Counted from the first letter of the stretch, positions 48,236 to 59,995 are shown. The stretch is 64,000 nucleotides of DNA from Aspidiotus rigidus (GCA_035079385.1 JAVHKY010000030.1:310001-374000), one strand, 5' to 3'. The notes: generated by a model from the sequence alone, not told the origin. A program made the numbers and translations.

Positions 48236-48584
48236 AAGAAGCAAAATTTTTGTAAATCCATTTTGGCCGGACGTCAGACGGCGGACGACAAATTTTTCAA
48301 AAAAAAACTATAGAACAGGTTCCCTATTGAAATGTTATAAATTTCGATCATCAGGTTGTATTTATGGAAGGGGAGGGACTTTCAAACATTACGACTAGCT
48401 GACGGGCTCATTTCTTGGTCTTGTAAAGCTGTAGTACACTGTATGTTGGGCTTAGTAGCTCAAGGGCTCATTCGCTCTTGTTGCAAGGCTAGTAAAAGTC
48501 TAGCGTAGGTATATATTGTCACAAGCCGTAAGCCCGCTAGATATAGAATTTCAAATATTTTCAAAATTCTTGATATTTATTTAT

Positions 48585-49250
48585 CATTAGTATTCTTTTA
48601 GTTCAATTTCTAATCTAATTCTTTTAATTTCCAATTTTTCAATTTCATTTCTTTTATCGTTGATATTTTGTTTTACACTTTCAATCTCGTTCTTAATATC
48701 TTCTCTGATAGTTGGATGCCGTCTTTTTAGAAGATCCTTTGCGCATTCTTCTTTCTGGGGTATGCTGAAAAATTTGTCATTTCTTGTGGATTCTTGGAGG
48801 AGGTAGATAACTTCCTATATAACGATACACCAAAACTTTTGAAAGTTGTAAATATGTTTGGAACTTCATTACACCCTAAAGAAGTCATTGAAATCGCATT
48901 GTTGTATTTACACAAATTATTAAGAAAATGAGAAGATCTATTATCCCTTCCGTCTAATAGTTTTTGAAGAAGATCCGGCACTGAGGTAGGTAAATCAGGT
49001 AACTTAATCTTACCACTCCCGCAACAGAAATTTCGATTTTCAGTTTCAAATAATTTTCCATCACAAAATGTGCACGTAATTGCCAGATTCCCAATTGAAC
49101 TTATACTGGTATATTCTTTCTCAATAATGTACCTAATGAATGGACTATTATCGTTCTGACAATCATTTTCCACATTATTTTTTCTGATGTCAAAATTTCG
49201 GAATGGACACGAGCCCTCTTCCCTTTGTTCGTCAACCGCCCTAGATTTGC
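48585..49250 (-). pseudogene. Helitron-like helicase N-terminal fragment with coiled-coil tail
   Basis: On the minus strand an open frame from about 49250 carries a zinc-binding block typical of the N-terminus of Helitron Rep/helicase proteins: CTFCDGKLFE, NFCCGSGKIKLPDLP, LLQKLLDG and FLNNLCKYNNAISMTSLGC. It ends at a stop near 48740. In another frame, after a possible acceptor, comes a Lys/Glu-rich coiled coil (RHPTIREDIKNEIESVKQNI) ending at about 48585. No Rep HUH motif or helicase follows, and no ATG precedes the zinc block in frame. So this is a fragment, or a short spliced derivative, of a Helitron-type protein. Confidence 0.65.
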
Positions 49251-50759
49251 TTTCTTACGTTTTAGCATTCCAATTAGATTCCAATAAAGTGAGACATCCG
49301 TGACTTCGATATTGAATTTTCGAAATTGACGTGAATTGTTTTTCTTTTCTTAGTCCTCACGTTAAATTTGAAATAATGAAAGACAACCACCAATTCTTCA
49401 GATAATTGCTAAGCAAAATCTTTATCGTAATCCTACACTATTCGATTACTCATAGTATGGGTATTCAAAACACATTTTCCAAAAATGATTGCCTAGCACA
49501 TATTAATTTTCGATGAATGTCAACAAAAATGATTGCTTAGCATTTTCAACCAATAAATTAATGAATGATACAGATTTTTCATCTCTTGAATCATTCATGA
49601 CCCCCCCCCCCCCCCCGCCAAGTACAAAGATATATACTACACGCCATTCGCCTGATTTCGTAACTTCAAATTTATTACGCATAAACCTTCTCCTAGGCAA
49701 GCTAATGCAATGGAAACAAATTCCAAGTTCGTAGGTGAAATAGGAATAAAGTTAAATGGATTTGCAATTTTGCAACTTCTCTTTATATAATAGAGATAGA
49801 ATAGATAGATACTACACCCCGGCTTCTTTGTTTCTCTGGCCCTAATTTAGTTTATACTTATTAGGGGGAGTATTTTGGGTTAAGTAGCTGAATATTTTGA
49901 CCATCTTGTGGTCTTTACTGACATGAATCACAGGTGCTAATGATAACAAATTTAAATTTTCAAAATCTCAATTCAATTAATATAATGAAAATGAATTAAC
50001 TTCATCATTTTATATAAATTATTTTGATTGATATTATTTTTATTTTTATTTTAATAATCAAATTCATCATTAAAAAAATGAAATTCATTGAAAACTAATT
50101 TTACGAAATCAAAATATATTTGATTAGAAATTATTTTGAATTTAATATTTTTCATACCAAAATAATTGATTTATATTAAACTTTATTAATATTATCATTA
50201 TAGTTATATTTTCCATTAAATTTAATGAAGAAAATTGTTATAAAAAAATAAAATTTATAAAATAATATCATGTTTTATCTAATATATTTGATCCATTAAA
50301 TAAAAATATTAGAATTAATTATTTAATAATCTTACCTTTCGTTCATTGTATTTTATATTGTTTCTCCTTGCACGTGAAAGCCTTATATTTAGTAACTTTT
50401 CCAGGTCTCTAAAGCAGGTCAAGGTCATTAATGTCATCAAGCGGAAAGTGGCGAAAGTTGAAATTTTTCAGCCTGAAGTAGGTCAAGGTCTCTGATGACA
50501 TCATCAAACGTAACAAAAAACCTTTCGACTTTTCGTCCCGAATTTGAGTTCCTTTTTGATCATACATAACTTACAAAAGTCAAAATTTTTCCAGATCCAA
50601 CTCCTTTAATCCCCATCTCATCATAAAGTATAGGTCAAAGGTTGAAATCCCTCCAAGTTCGCCATCTCATACAGCTCGATTGTCTGAACCTTCCCACTTC
50701 ACCAAACAATCGGAAAAAGGGGAACAGTTCTTAAACGGAGGAGGGATGGCAGGGAACCC
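49251..50759. other. AT-rich stretch without genes
   Basis: Includes a C run at about 49603-49617 and nearly pure A/T sequence at 49930-50340. Two 'AGGTCAAGGTC' segments near 50415 and 50485 are followed by ATGTCATC/ATGACATCATC. Confidence 0.35.
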
Positions 50760-51040
50760 CATTAAATTTTGACGTCACAGATCCAGACTTTACAGCTACC
50801 TGTGATAGGAGGGGACGTAAACATTTCGACATCCAAGTTATATAGTATGATAGGAGGGGGCTTAGAAAATTTTGATCCCCTAGCTATATATCATAGGAAA
50901 GGGACTTGGAAAAATTTCGGTCTCCAAGGTATACGTATATCATTAGACCTTCAAGCTTTATATGATAGGAAGGGTAGGAGGGGGAGTTGGAAAGAATTTC
51001 AACCTCCCAGCTATATATGATGGAAGGTCGACCTGGGAAC
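50760..51040 (+). repeat. Minirepeats: CTATATATGATAGGAGGGG...CTTGGAAAAATTTCG
   Basis: At least five units of ~45-50 bp alternate 'TATATATGATAGGA' and 'GGGACTTGGAAAAATTTCG(A/G)' blocks: about 50808, 50850, 50892, 50955 and 51010. They begin after TGACGTCACAG at 50770. The reverse complements (CCAAGTCCC..CTATCATATAT) dominate 58.9-61.2 kb. Confidence 0.7.
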
Positions 51041-53668
51041 GATCTTGAAATTGCCGTCCGGCCGGACAGCGAACATTTTTTCCGAAAAACCCCCCGATAA
51101 AACAGGTTCTATATTAAAGGGGGTTTGTTCCGGTGCCCGATTATGTTAGGGGTGGTCAGTTTCCTACAAACGGTGGACCTAGATAATTGCCTAGAGGAAG
51201 GAGACTTTCAGGACTTCCGAAATTTTAGCCGTAATTCATGACAGATGATTGCAAACAGCGGAGATCGCGAGTTCGCCGTTGACGTCATCGCAGAATGTGC
51301 AATGGCGGCTAATTTCTTGTCTTCTCCTTTATCAAGTTTCTCCATGGATGAACTCCAAGAGAAAGAGACTAAGATAGGGACTAGTAAAAAAAAAATCGAA
51401 AGCAAGTGAATAGGAAGTATTTTGTCGAGAGGTGGCACCCAAGAATGTGAATACTGATACATCTTTTTTTCTTTCGGTGTCAGGCCAAATGATGTTACCA
51501 ATTTTCCATCATTGTCAATATCATTCGCTTTCCTTATTTTTACTAGAAAAAATTTGGAGTCACTACGTTTTAAACAACAAAAAGAGAAAAGTGGGTGTCG
51601 CACCTGTCCTAGTGACCTTTTTATTTTCGTCATCGGATTTTGATCCAGAAATGAATCCTGTACTGTTTTTTGGAAAATAGACCGTGAGTTGGATAGGTTC
51701 TGTTCAAATACTGCAGGATGGTCATTCATCTGCGAGGTTGAACTTCATAAATTCTAATCGTATGTGTACGTTATAAACGTCGTGGTCCTTATTGTTTTAA
51801 ATTCATTTTTCCGTCACTGTCAGAATCAGATTCTTCTAACCTTTTTTTTTAGAAAAAAAAAATACATTGTCCGGAATCGTTTTTGTTATCGTGTTACCTC
51901 GCATTTATGTGGACCTAAAATTAACGCTGACAATCACGAAATGTGACAATATTTTTTTCAATTTGAAATTAATGACACATCGTAAAACAACTTTTTAAAA
52001 GCCTCGCTGTTTCACTTTTCATTATTATTTCGTTACACGCAGGCATATCATATACGTACGTATCGATAGGTACGTATTTATTTCCTTGTGGAGAGAGACT
52101 CGTTTTCACTCTGTCCCCTTACAACCGCGAGAAAGATGGAAAAGAGAGTGAGTGAGAGTATTACCATCGAGTACCGCACAGCAGTGTCTTAAGTAAAGGA
52201 GAGAAAACGAAAGAAAAAAGGAGCTCGTATGATTTGCAGCATGAATTATGAAAGTGGCGCATTTCGCGCGACGTTATTTTTAATTCGACCATTTAGAATA
52301 AATTGATTAAACAAACTGGAGGTAAAAGTACAGAGAGGTACGTATCTGGAATGGAAAAGCAGCGCTCTGACATCAGTAATTACTCCGATCCGACTACATC
52401 TCTGCCAGCGTTCAAGTTTTCATTCCAGTCACACGGAACTGAATTTGAAGCGTCCGCGTTCGTGTGTATTCTTTTGTACCGATCTATATCAACATCTCTA
52501 TTCTCGACTTTCTGTAAAATTATAGATTTCACCGACCACGCGCTAACACCATGCCCGACCTGTAGTTGTCTCTTCCGCCGTTTACGAATAATGATGATGA
52601 TGCTCGTGAAGATAAGGACTGGGCTGAAAATATCGAGGCTGAAACTATTTGCTGATCAGGGCTTTGAAACTTCTTGTACCCGAATATCTTAGAGGTGCAT
52701 GGTTGGGTATGTTGATACAACTTCGGTAACAGGGGAGGCGATGGCTCGTTAAAAGCCATCGTCCTACGTTCAGCGCTTGAAAAATATTCCCGATTTTGTT
52801 CATTCGAGGATCTTTTCGCTTTTATTAACGTAAAAATCCATGATCAAATCCCTACAGCATTTTCACAAAAACTCCACTCCCGCAAGCAATCTCTCACCTC
52901 ACCTTCTTCCATTTAAATAGAATCTTCAACTCATCCATCTTGCCAGTAATTCCCATTCTCCAACCAAACGAAGATCCACCTCCCTCCCTCTTTCCTACCA
53001 ACAAATCTCCTTACTGAGTACCCCCGCCAAAATGTTGGAAAAAATCCTTAACTAACGACTCATCTGGTTTTTAGAATGCAACAATATGGATGCCTTAAAG
53101 GGCGCACAGTGGTCGGAAAACTGAAAAAAGGTGAAGTTCGATCCAAAAATGAAAGTTTTCGTTGGACATGAAATTATATGTCATTCAGTAGCTCTAAAAA
53201 CCTTCCAACTTTTTGTCTATTTGGAAAATTCAACCAACTCATTATTTCACCGTCATAAGTCCATAGTTATAGAAGTCCAAAAATTCATTGAATTGCTTTA
53301 GCAATGAAAAAATACGTTACTTCAGGGTATGCGAGGCTTCTGTAAATATTCTGGGAATAATGGCATTAAGAAACAACATACTAAAAAATTAGCATATATG
53401 AATGTATGCTTGCCTATCCCTGCGCCTTTGAGGGATTAAACGATTGACTGATTTAGATAGTAGGACGCTCCAGGATGTGCCAATTCGGGTACCCTTAGTA
53501 TGCACTGAGATCAACGTCTTGCATCTAAACTGATACTGCGTGCCACTACTTTTTCAAGATGGAGTATTCGGCAGGCAATTAAAATAGCTTCTATCTTTTC
53601 AACTTTTTTCCTTCTGTAATCCTGGAAAACAGTATCATCATTTCTAATTTTTATAGATAATAGCCTCC
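51041..53668. other. Stretch without a convincing gene
   Basis: A 173-codon minus ORF (51208-51729) exists, but it overlaps repeat-derived sequence (GCAATGGCGGCTAATTT near 51298, also at 43617), and a plus ORF is open opposite it. No family features. Region 52.0-52.3 kb is rich in TACGTA motifs. Confidence 0.3.
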
Positions 53669-53912
53669 GGTGGCACCTTTTGGTGAGGGGATAACTCAGA
53701 AAAAAGTTCAAAAATGAACTCAGCGTTGAAAATACCATAAGATTACTTGCTCTGCCTCTCTTTTTATTGTACTACCTATAAATTGAATGTCAAATTTTTG
53801 TAGGTATAGGAAGTAGCACATTTTGGTGAGGCGATACCTCAAGACAAAAAATGGATTGAGCCTCGAAAATATTATCAAATTGCTTACTTTCTCTCTCTTT
53901 TTATTGCACTCA
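53669..53912 (+). repeat. Two direct copies of a ~100-bp unit
   Basis: Copies begin at about 53669 and 53816, each with TTTTGGTGAGG.GATA.CTCA, followed by ..GAAAATA.CAT.A.ATTGCTTAC and CTCTCTTTTTATTG.AC. Confidence 0.7.
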
Positions 53913-54516
53913 CTTTTTTTTAGTTTCCGAGCTCTATGGGCCGGTCTACAATCATGGCTTTAGCCGAACTCGATACCCTTATCCATCAAGTCAGTTCCAA
54001 TAAATCAAGACTCTATTTTTTGTTTTTTTCGATTTAGAAAACGTTTTTCCGAGAGTCTGGCGACACTTCATCCTCCACAAATACGGTTTCCGCAATCTGT
54101 CCCCATAACTTTTAGAAAACTATCCACAAGCCCGTATCTTTCAAATCAGAGTATAGCAAATCAACTCTCTCCTGTTCGCATCCATGGAGTCTACGAGGGT
54201 CACCTCTCAGTGGAACACTTTTCATAATCGCAATGAATGATATCTTTAGTAACACCCCGTTTCCCGTTGAACCAATTTATGCAAACGAATAATGAAGTTC
54301 GCCCACACAGAGTCCCAAAAAATGCCATTTTGTCCACCCTTCACTGGCTCGAAATACACCTCTCCAAGTCCTTTATCGTGATTTTCGACAAAAAATGAGG
54401 TAAAACCTCATTTCCTCCCCTCCTCCTCAACTCCATCCTTATTGCAGTTGTGGACACCGTAAAAATCCCCGACCTCCGCTCTCACTTTAAACACCAATGG
54501 CTAACATATGTTAAAG

Positions 54517-54778
54517 AATAAAGGAAGATGGCGAATGCGGACGATCACAAAAATCATACAGGTGAGGATGAAAGAGGAAATATGACGAAAAAATCTCCTG
54601 ACCCGAGCGGGAATTGAAACCAACCATCTGAAGGCGAAATATGACGATCCAATCATAGGGCCTGGTAGCGTAGTGGTTATCGCACTCGTCATGAAAACGA
54701 GAGGTCGCGGGTTCGATCCCCGCTCGGACCAGGAGATTTTTTCGTCATACTTCCTCCTCTATCCTCATCTGTATATTA
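54517..54778. mobile_element. Inverted pair of tRNA-derived SINE sequences inside the LINE remnant
   Basis: Plus strand: a tRNA-like head (54661-54733) followed by CAGGAGATTTTTTCGTCATA and a CCTCATCTGTAT tail. The same tail and head end, diverged, lie on minus at 54530-54612. The pair is flanked by TATGTTAAAGAA (54507-54518) and TATATTAAAGAA (54773-54784), a likely target duplication; the LINE frame resumes as VKE-VEAKSLRAL across it. Confidence 0.7.
54660..54733 (+). repeat. tRNA-like head of the SINE (A and B boxes)
   Basis: A-box-like TAGCGTAGTGG and a perfect B box GGTTCGATCCC are present, with a perfect five-pair anticodon stem CTCGT/ACGAG. The acceptor stem has mismatches and the loop (CATGAAA) has A where U33 should be, so this is a SINE promoter rather than a working tRNA. 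Confidence 0.7.
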
Positions 54779-55225
54779 AAGAAGTTGAAGCCAAAAGCCT
54801 TAGAGCTTTAAACGATCTGAAATTTCCATCACATCCTTCCACCGGTTGCAACCGTGAAATTCTACTATTCTGTTACTGTACCCTCGTCCAATTTATCATA
54901 GATTATGGATCACCTATGTCTGGACTCGCACCTTCATCACATCTCTCAGTTCTAAATACTATTCAAAATTCTGCCATTGCCTTTTGTACAAGCTGTGCTC
55001 CAAGTCTAGCCGCCAAATCAGGTTATCCTTTTTTAACTGCCAATCTCCTTATCTCCACCTTACAACACAACATTCTCTTCAATTCCACCTCAAATTGCCT
55101 TATTATTACAATACTTTCAACAATATGCTCGTTCCTCACCCATTTCATTCTCCAAAAAAATTCACTTCCATTGCCTAGTCCCTGTGTTTTGCCCATTATC
55201 CTCTCGAGCCTTACCTACATCTAAA

Positions 55226-55924
55226 AAAATATACAAACTATGTCAGCTTAGTACTAAGATAGTAATTATTGATAGTGTTGAAGAGTTTCAGCAGTAGAAA
55301 ATGAGATTATTCAGATTTATGTCAGGGTATCCCAAACTATCCATAACTACCAATAAATTTTTTTATTGGCCCAAAGTTTCCAGTGAGCAGCCCCTTTAAA
55401 TCAGGAACTCTTATTGTATAACAATGTAGTAAAAATTGATGACTCTAGGTAGTTGAAAGAATTTTTTGAAGTAGGGGTTCTTTAATGGACTTGAACAAGG
55501 GGTGGCAGGGAACCTGTTTTATGGTGCAGTAGTTCAAATTTATGACGTCATAATATTGTGACGTCACAGGCCTGGACTTGGGAGCTATGTATAATAGGAG
55601 GGTCTCCGATCAGGATGTTCTGAGTTGTATAGTGTTTGAAGTGTTGCATATCTGGCTGATTGAAGGGGCTAAGTCAATTGGTGTATGAATCATTGTATAT
55701 CTAGTTATTTGAAGTGGCTATCTTTCTGGCTATATACATCAACCACCATCCACAAAGCTATATATCATAGGGGGGGGGGGGGACGTGAAAACTTGTTAAG
55801 CCTGGAGCTTTGCCGGACGGCGGACATTTTTCCAGAGAAAATAGGTTCCCCTGTTGAAAAAGAATGGAGGCATCCAAAGAAAATAAACGTAATGCTAAAT
55901 AGATTAGACTTCCTCCACTTATTA
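55226..55924. other. Repeat-rich spacer
   Basis: Contains AGGGAACCTGTTTTATGG (55508-55525), two TGACGTCA (55543, 55559) and TATATATCATAGGGGGG, i.e. members of the minirepeat families seen elsewhere, plus a G run near 55771. No gene seen. Confidence 0.5.
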
Positions 55925-56520
55925 TGAACCATAGTGATTAGGAACAAGGGGGGGGGGCTCCACCTAGGCTGAACCTTGAAACGTTATCTGATAGGCAATT
56001 TAACGAGGAACAACTTTTGTTTGAAACATTTTTTAATAAAACTTCTATTGGACAAGATATAAGCAAAGACTAAATATTGAGGGGTTAAAACCCCTATTAA
56101 AACAGAACGTCCTGAAGGATGAATAGCTCATTTTAATAGTAAGTTTAACGAGGAACAACTTTTGTTTGAAACATTTTTTAATAAAATTTTAATTTTGTGA
56201 GTTATATGGGAAAACTGATTTTGGGACTCTTTTAAACGCCCTTTGCAAAGGCACTAATTGGCATAGGCTGAAAGTTGAATACGTTATTTGGTAGGAAATT
56301 TAACAAGGAACAACTTTTGAATGAAACATTTTTTAATAAAATTTCAATTTCACGCTTTATAGGCAAAAAACTAATTTTTGTGGGGTTCGAACCCCTATAA
56401 AAAAAAGAAGCTCCAAGGGGAAAACGCGGGATTTTTAGTATGTTGTTCAGGACCACATCTTGAATGATTATCAGCAAAGAAACGTTTGCTCCAGCAAAAT
56501 GTTTTTCTTTTTTCTTATTT
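55925..56520 (-). repeat. Dispersed repeat family 1, copy B (three ~150-bp units)
   Basis: Reverse-oriented relative to 23040-23560. A core TTTAACGAGGAACAACTTTT...GAAACATTTTTTAATAAAA recurs at 55999, 56144 and 56299. Palindromes GGGGTTAAAACCCC (about 56086) and GGGGTTCGAACCCC (about 56382) occupy the same place as GGGGGTTAGAACCCCC in copy A. It ends in GCAAAATGTTTTTC..., TTATTTGCCTACACT, matching the start of copy A. Confidence 0.8.
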
Positions 56521-57055
56521 GCCTACACTAGATAGATCCATGGCATGATTGTGTCTTTTAGCGTCAACCGTTCAATTGTGATCTTCGAATAGTGCATTCA
56601 AAATATTTAGAACTAATTCATATAACCTAAAACGACCATACACATTTTTCCAGAATTTGGGGCGAATAAATTCATTTATTTCCCTAAGCTTTGATCTCCT
56701 CTACATGTAAAAGTCAGTATCATGGGCTTAAGATACTTCAAAAAAAAACTTACTAAAATTTGTGATTGAAGATAGACCGGGTCGTGCTCCTTTTGGAAAA
56801 TTATTGGTTGTTAAAGCAGAAATAACAAAATAAGTTTGGATAAGATATACTGTGTCAAATAATCACAAAAACTTAAGGTACACCCTAGAAAACAGCATTG
56901 ATGAGCCAAATTTAGCTGTTAAATTTTTCCGTCTCTGCGATTTTATGGAACTCGCGAGGATAAAACTGTAGGAAAATTAGTTAAGAAATAAGAGATAGAT
57001 GTGTGCGAATATTGAAGGATGAGACACGTGATATTCTCGTTCAAAAGCTGACGTA
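56521..57055. other. Stretch without recognised features
   Basis: AT-rich, no family-like ORF. Confidence 0.35.
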
Positions 57056-57409
57056 ATGATAAACCCTATATCGATGCTGGATGGAACGCGATCACAAATA
57101 CCATGTACGTCGAAAAAATCCGGTTCTTCATCGTCTTTTTTCCCACAATTATCCACGCAGACAAAAGTAATCGCCAGACAGTATGGCTCCGATGAGGATC
57201 ATCGTAAAAGAGGATACGAAGTGAAAATGATAATCATGAAAGGACGTTGCGGTCTCTTGCGCGATTATCAACTTGAACGAGAAATTATTCTCACCTTTTC
57301 TATAAGTACATGTGTATTGGGTTGTATAATTATGCACTTTGAGTGCAGTTTGATGCACTTCTAATCGAACAAGTACGGAAGTATGGACGAGGATACGAAT
57401 GCCATATTG
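57056..57409 (+). CDS. Possible 5' exon(s) of a gene running right
   Basis: An ORF from 57056 has coding-like, CpG-richer composition (MLDGTRSQIPCTSKKSGSSS, then ARQYGSDEDHRKRGYEV) before becoming hydrophobic. A candidate donor GTAATC is near 57168. Separately, ATG 57383 opens MDEDTNAIL and runs to a strong GTGAGT donor at 57410. Neither has a visible partner exon or recognisable family. They may be 5' exons of a gene leaving the window, or chance. Confidence 0.25.
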
Positions 57410-58195
57410 GTGAGTGCAAAGAGGTAAGGATTTCTTCGAAAAAAAGAAAGCTTTCTTTTTAAAAAGTAGTTTGAATGTATTCTAACAGTAGGCTATATAC
57501 ATTTTCCTGCTTTCTCATTGATATTCTTTCTTTTTTTTTTCACCTTTCTTTTTGCAATGCACGAGTCGACTTCGTTATTTCGTAGTAGTTCGTCGTCGAC
57601 GACAACGACGACGGTTACACGTCATTTACGTAATCTTCAAATGAGCGCGCCGCACATTATCAACTTATGTAAGTAGCCAGAGCACATTTATGCACCAAAT
57701 ATATGCCTCGACGACGCATACACAGGCAACACGCACTCTTCGCAGACAGTTTACACAGTTAACGTCGTATTGAAAGATAGCCATTGCTTCAGCGATCTCA
57801 TTGTAAGATTCGACTTTTACCCAACTGTATACTTTGCGTCGCTTATAACAACGAATTTCACCTACTTTTACTAATAATTTCTCGTTTGTATACGCGTCAA
57901 GTTGAACATTTTACGTTCAATAACGACGTTGGTCTATACCTGGCAAATATCTACATACAGCTGCAAATAACCACCGGTACCACTGTCATATAATTCATGA
58001 CGAAAATGGTACAGCACACGATAACATGCAAACCAGCTGATGTAGAACAGCACAGCCGGAGATGAAATCAACAATGATTGTTCACCTTATTTGCCCAATT
58101 TTTGTACACACTCAAAACTCAAGTAGGTGGTCTTAATTCGAAACCTATGAGCGTTTCCACCGCTTGGACACCGATTCAAAAATGACGGCTTCCTT
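57410..58195. other. Stretch without recognised genes
   Basis: Includes a short CGT/ACG-rich trinucleotide stretch at 57586-57620. Ordinary AT content otherwise. Confidence 0.35.
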
Positions 58196-58265
58196 ATAGA
58201 AGTCGAACGAGGAACGCAGGAAACCTGTTCTATGGGTCGAATTGGTTTTGGTATTGAGAACTCAA
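58196..58265 (+). repeat. Dispersed repeat family 3, copy B
   Basis: CGAACGAGGAACGCAGGAAA, then CCTGTTCTATGGGTCGAATT and GGTTTTGGTATTGAG; see the copies at 47799 and 60054. Confidence 0.7.
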
Positions 58266-59131
58266 ATTGAAGTCTTGAAGAGTCTCAAGTTTTCTGAGTC
58301 TCTTGTATTATGGTGTATACAGGGTGAGGCCAAAAGATGTCACCAGTTAAATGGGAGCTTGCGCTAAATTCACTCCAGCGCAAAAACGTGAAATGTTAGA
58401 TATATATTTCAAACTTGAGAATTTCGTGTCTCAATTCTATCTTCAATTTTCTAAAACTTTTTTGAGCCGAGGTATGAACTAAAATGTGCCAAAAATTTAC
58501 CAATTTGCCAAGATTTCTAAAATAAGAAATTGAAGATCCCTCCACTTTCAAGCTTCATAGGTTAATCAGGTATTTTTCCGAAATCAGCGTTAAATTTCAC
58601 TATCATGGAAGTTTAAACGATTTTTAATTTTTGAGAATTTTAGCAGATTGGTCAATTTTTGGCATATTTTGGTCTATAACGTAGCTTAGAAAAGTCGTAG
58701 GAAGTTGGGTAGAGGCGCAGATTGAAGATAAAATTGAGGTGGTGTCGGCGGTAATTGGTCCAAGGGCTGTTGTCGGCACCACCTCAAAAAATAAGCAAAT
58801 GTAAATAAATAAATAAATAAATAAATAAATGCGAATTTCGTAGTTTTGAAGTATACATCTAACATCGAGTGAATCCCATTTAGCTAGTACAACATCTTTT
58901 GACGTCAACCGGTATAGCCTGAAAGTAAAAATTTTTCCGAGTCCCTTTTTTCATCATTTAATCACCTTATATCATATATAGTATGGCTCGAGATTCAAAA
59001 TTGTTACAAGTCCTCCTCCTGTCATACGTCATGGCTCGAGAGTTAAAATCTTCTTCTAAATCCCTTTCCTATCATATATTGTGACTTAAGAGTCGAAATT
59101 CTTCTAAATTCTCCTTCTATCATATAATATA
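58266..59131. other. Minirepeat-containing spacer
   Basis: Holds a (TAAA)n run at 58802-58832. From 58930 onward are reverse-complement minirepeats (CCTATCATATATTGTGACTT with AAAATTTTTCC/AGTCC). No gene seen. Confidence 0.4.
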
Positions 59132-59637
59132 CAGTAGACGCCGCTTATTGTGATCCCGGTTAGTGTTATCAATCGGCTTATGTGATCAAATTTGCTTGGT
59201 CCCGATCTCCCGTATCTAAACGTACAGTAAAACTATCGCTTTATGTAATCGACACGTCGGTTAATGTTATCAAAAAACATCCCATTTTAGGCCTACTTTG
59301 TTCAATTTTATGCAAAAATATGCACTCACAATACAGTTCAGCACTGCTTTCTCTTGTTGCATACGTTCTTGTCAGTCTTATCGCCGTTTTCATGAAGTAT
59401 GATTGTTTGAAAAGTGTTCTGATGGCTTCAAGCTCGTGTAATAAACCTGTTAGTAAAAGAAGTGATTTGTTCAAAAGTACGACGCGTTTGGCAAAATTAG
59501 TCAGCAAACTGCTGCTTCAAAACTGCAAATTTATATAAAAAAAAAAAAAAAAATCCCCCCTCGGTTTGTGTTATCATTTGGATAATGTTATCATTTCTAG
59601 ACGGTCCCGATGCGATCACAATAAGCGGCGTCTACTA
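59132..59637. mobile_element. pogo/Tc1-mariner-like element, ~506 bp
   Basis: Near-perfect ~23-bp terminal inverted repeats: AGTAGACGCCGCTTATTGTGATC at the left, and its reverse complement GATCACAATAAGCGGCGTCT... at 59616-59636. The left end is preceded by TA (TACAGTAG), as expected for TA insertion; the right flank has mutated. GGTCCCGAT occurs at both subterminal positions. The 118-codon plus ORF and 88-codon minus ORF inside show no recognised transposase motif. A poly(A) tract lies near 59538. Confidence 0.82.
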
Positions 59638-59834
59638 GTTCGAAAGTCAAAATTTTTCTGATTCCCTTTCCTATCATAACTTGGAAGTTGAAATTTTTCA
59701 AAATCCCCACACTATAGCTTTGAAATTCAAAAATTTGTCCAAGTCCAATTCGAGCTATATCATGATGGGAACGGGACTTCCATTTTCGCAAATAATTTGG
59801 TTTTGATTGGACGTTACGTCACGGGCGTACGGCT

Positions 59835-59995
59835 CGTTTCACACGACGCCGGTTTGTAGGCCCGACACGGTTTCCCGACCGGTTAAAAGTGTGTCCGGCG
59901 ACATCCGGCAGCCGTCACCGGTTTCGCATTGGAAACAACACACTTTTAACCATGTGAACGGCGACCGGCCCGGTTACCCGGCGTCGTGTGATACG
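59835..59995. mobile_element. GC-rich palindromic MITE, 161 bp
   Basis: CGTTTCACACGACGCCGG (59835-59852) pairs with CCGGCGTCGTGTGATACG (59978-59995) with one mismatch. Inside, GGTTAAAAGTGTGT pairs with ACACACTTTTAACC (near 59938-59951), so nearly the whole element can fold. It stands out by its high GC content. No target duplication was identified. Confidence 0.8.

Larger units (their letters stand above)
53930..55225 (+). pseudogene. Non-LTR retrotransposon (LINE, R1/Jockey-like) reverse transcriptase remnant
   Basis: Near 54010 one frame reads LFFVFFDLENVFPRVWRHFI, the RT motif with the F-x-D-L-E-x-A-F-x-x-V-W pattern of LINE polymerases. A region of out-of-frame stretches follows (RIFQIR, IHGVYEGHLS, LSTLHWLEIHLSKSF). 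After an insertion (54517-54778) comes the typical RT C-terminal 'thumb' region: AKSLRALNDLKFPSH, LLFCYCTLVQFIIDYGSPMS, then LNTIQNSAIAFCTSC. Several stops and frameshifts make it dead. Confidence 0.75.

Noticed and set aside
51208..51729. 173-codon minus ORF, the longest unassigned one
   Set aside because: It overlaps repeat-derived sequence, has an overlapping open frame on plus, and shows no domain or consistent splice context.
54660..54733. Functional tRNA gene
   Set aside because: Acceptor-stem mismatches, A at position 33 of the anticodon loop, and the following shared tail make it a SINE head.
59182..59538. 118-codon ORF as a transposase in the pogo-like element
   Set aside because: No DDE or HTH motif and too short. 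The element is non-autonomous.
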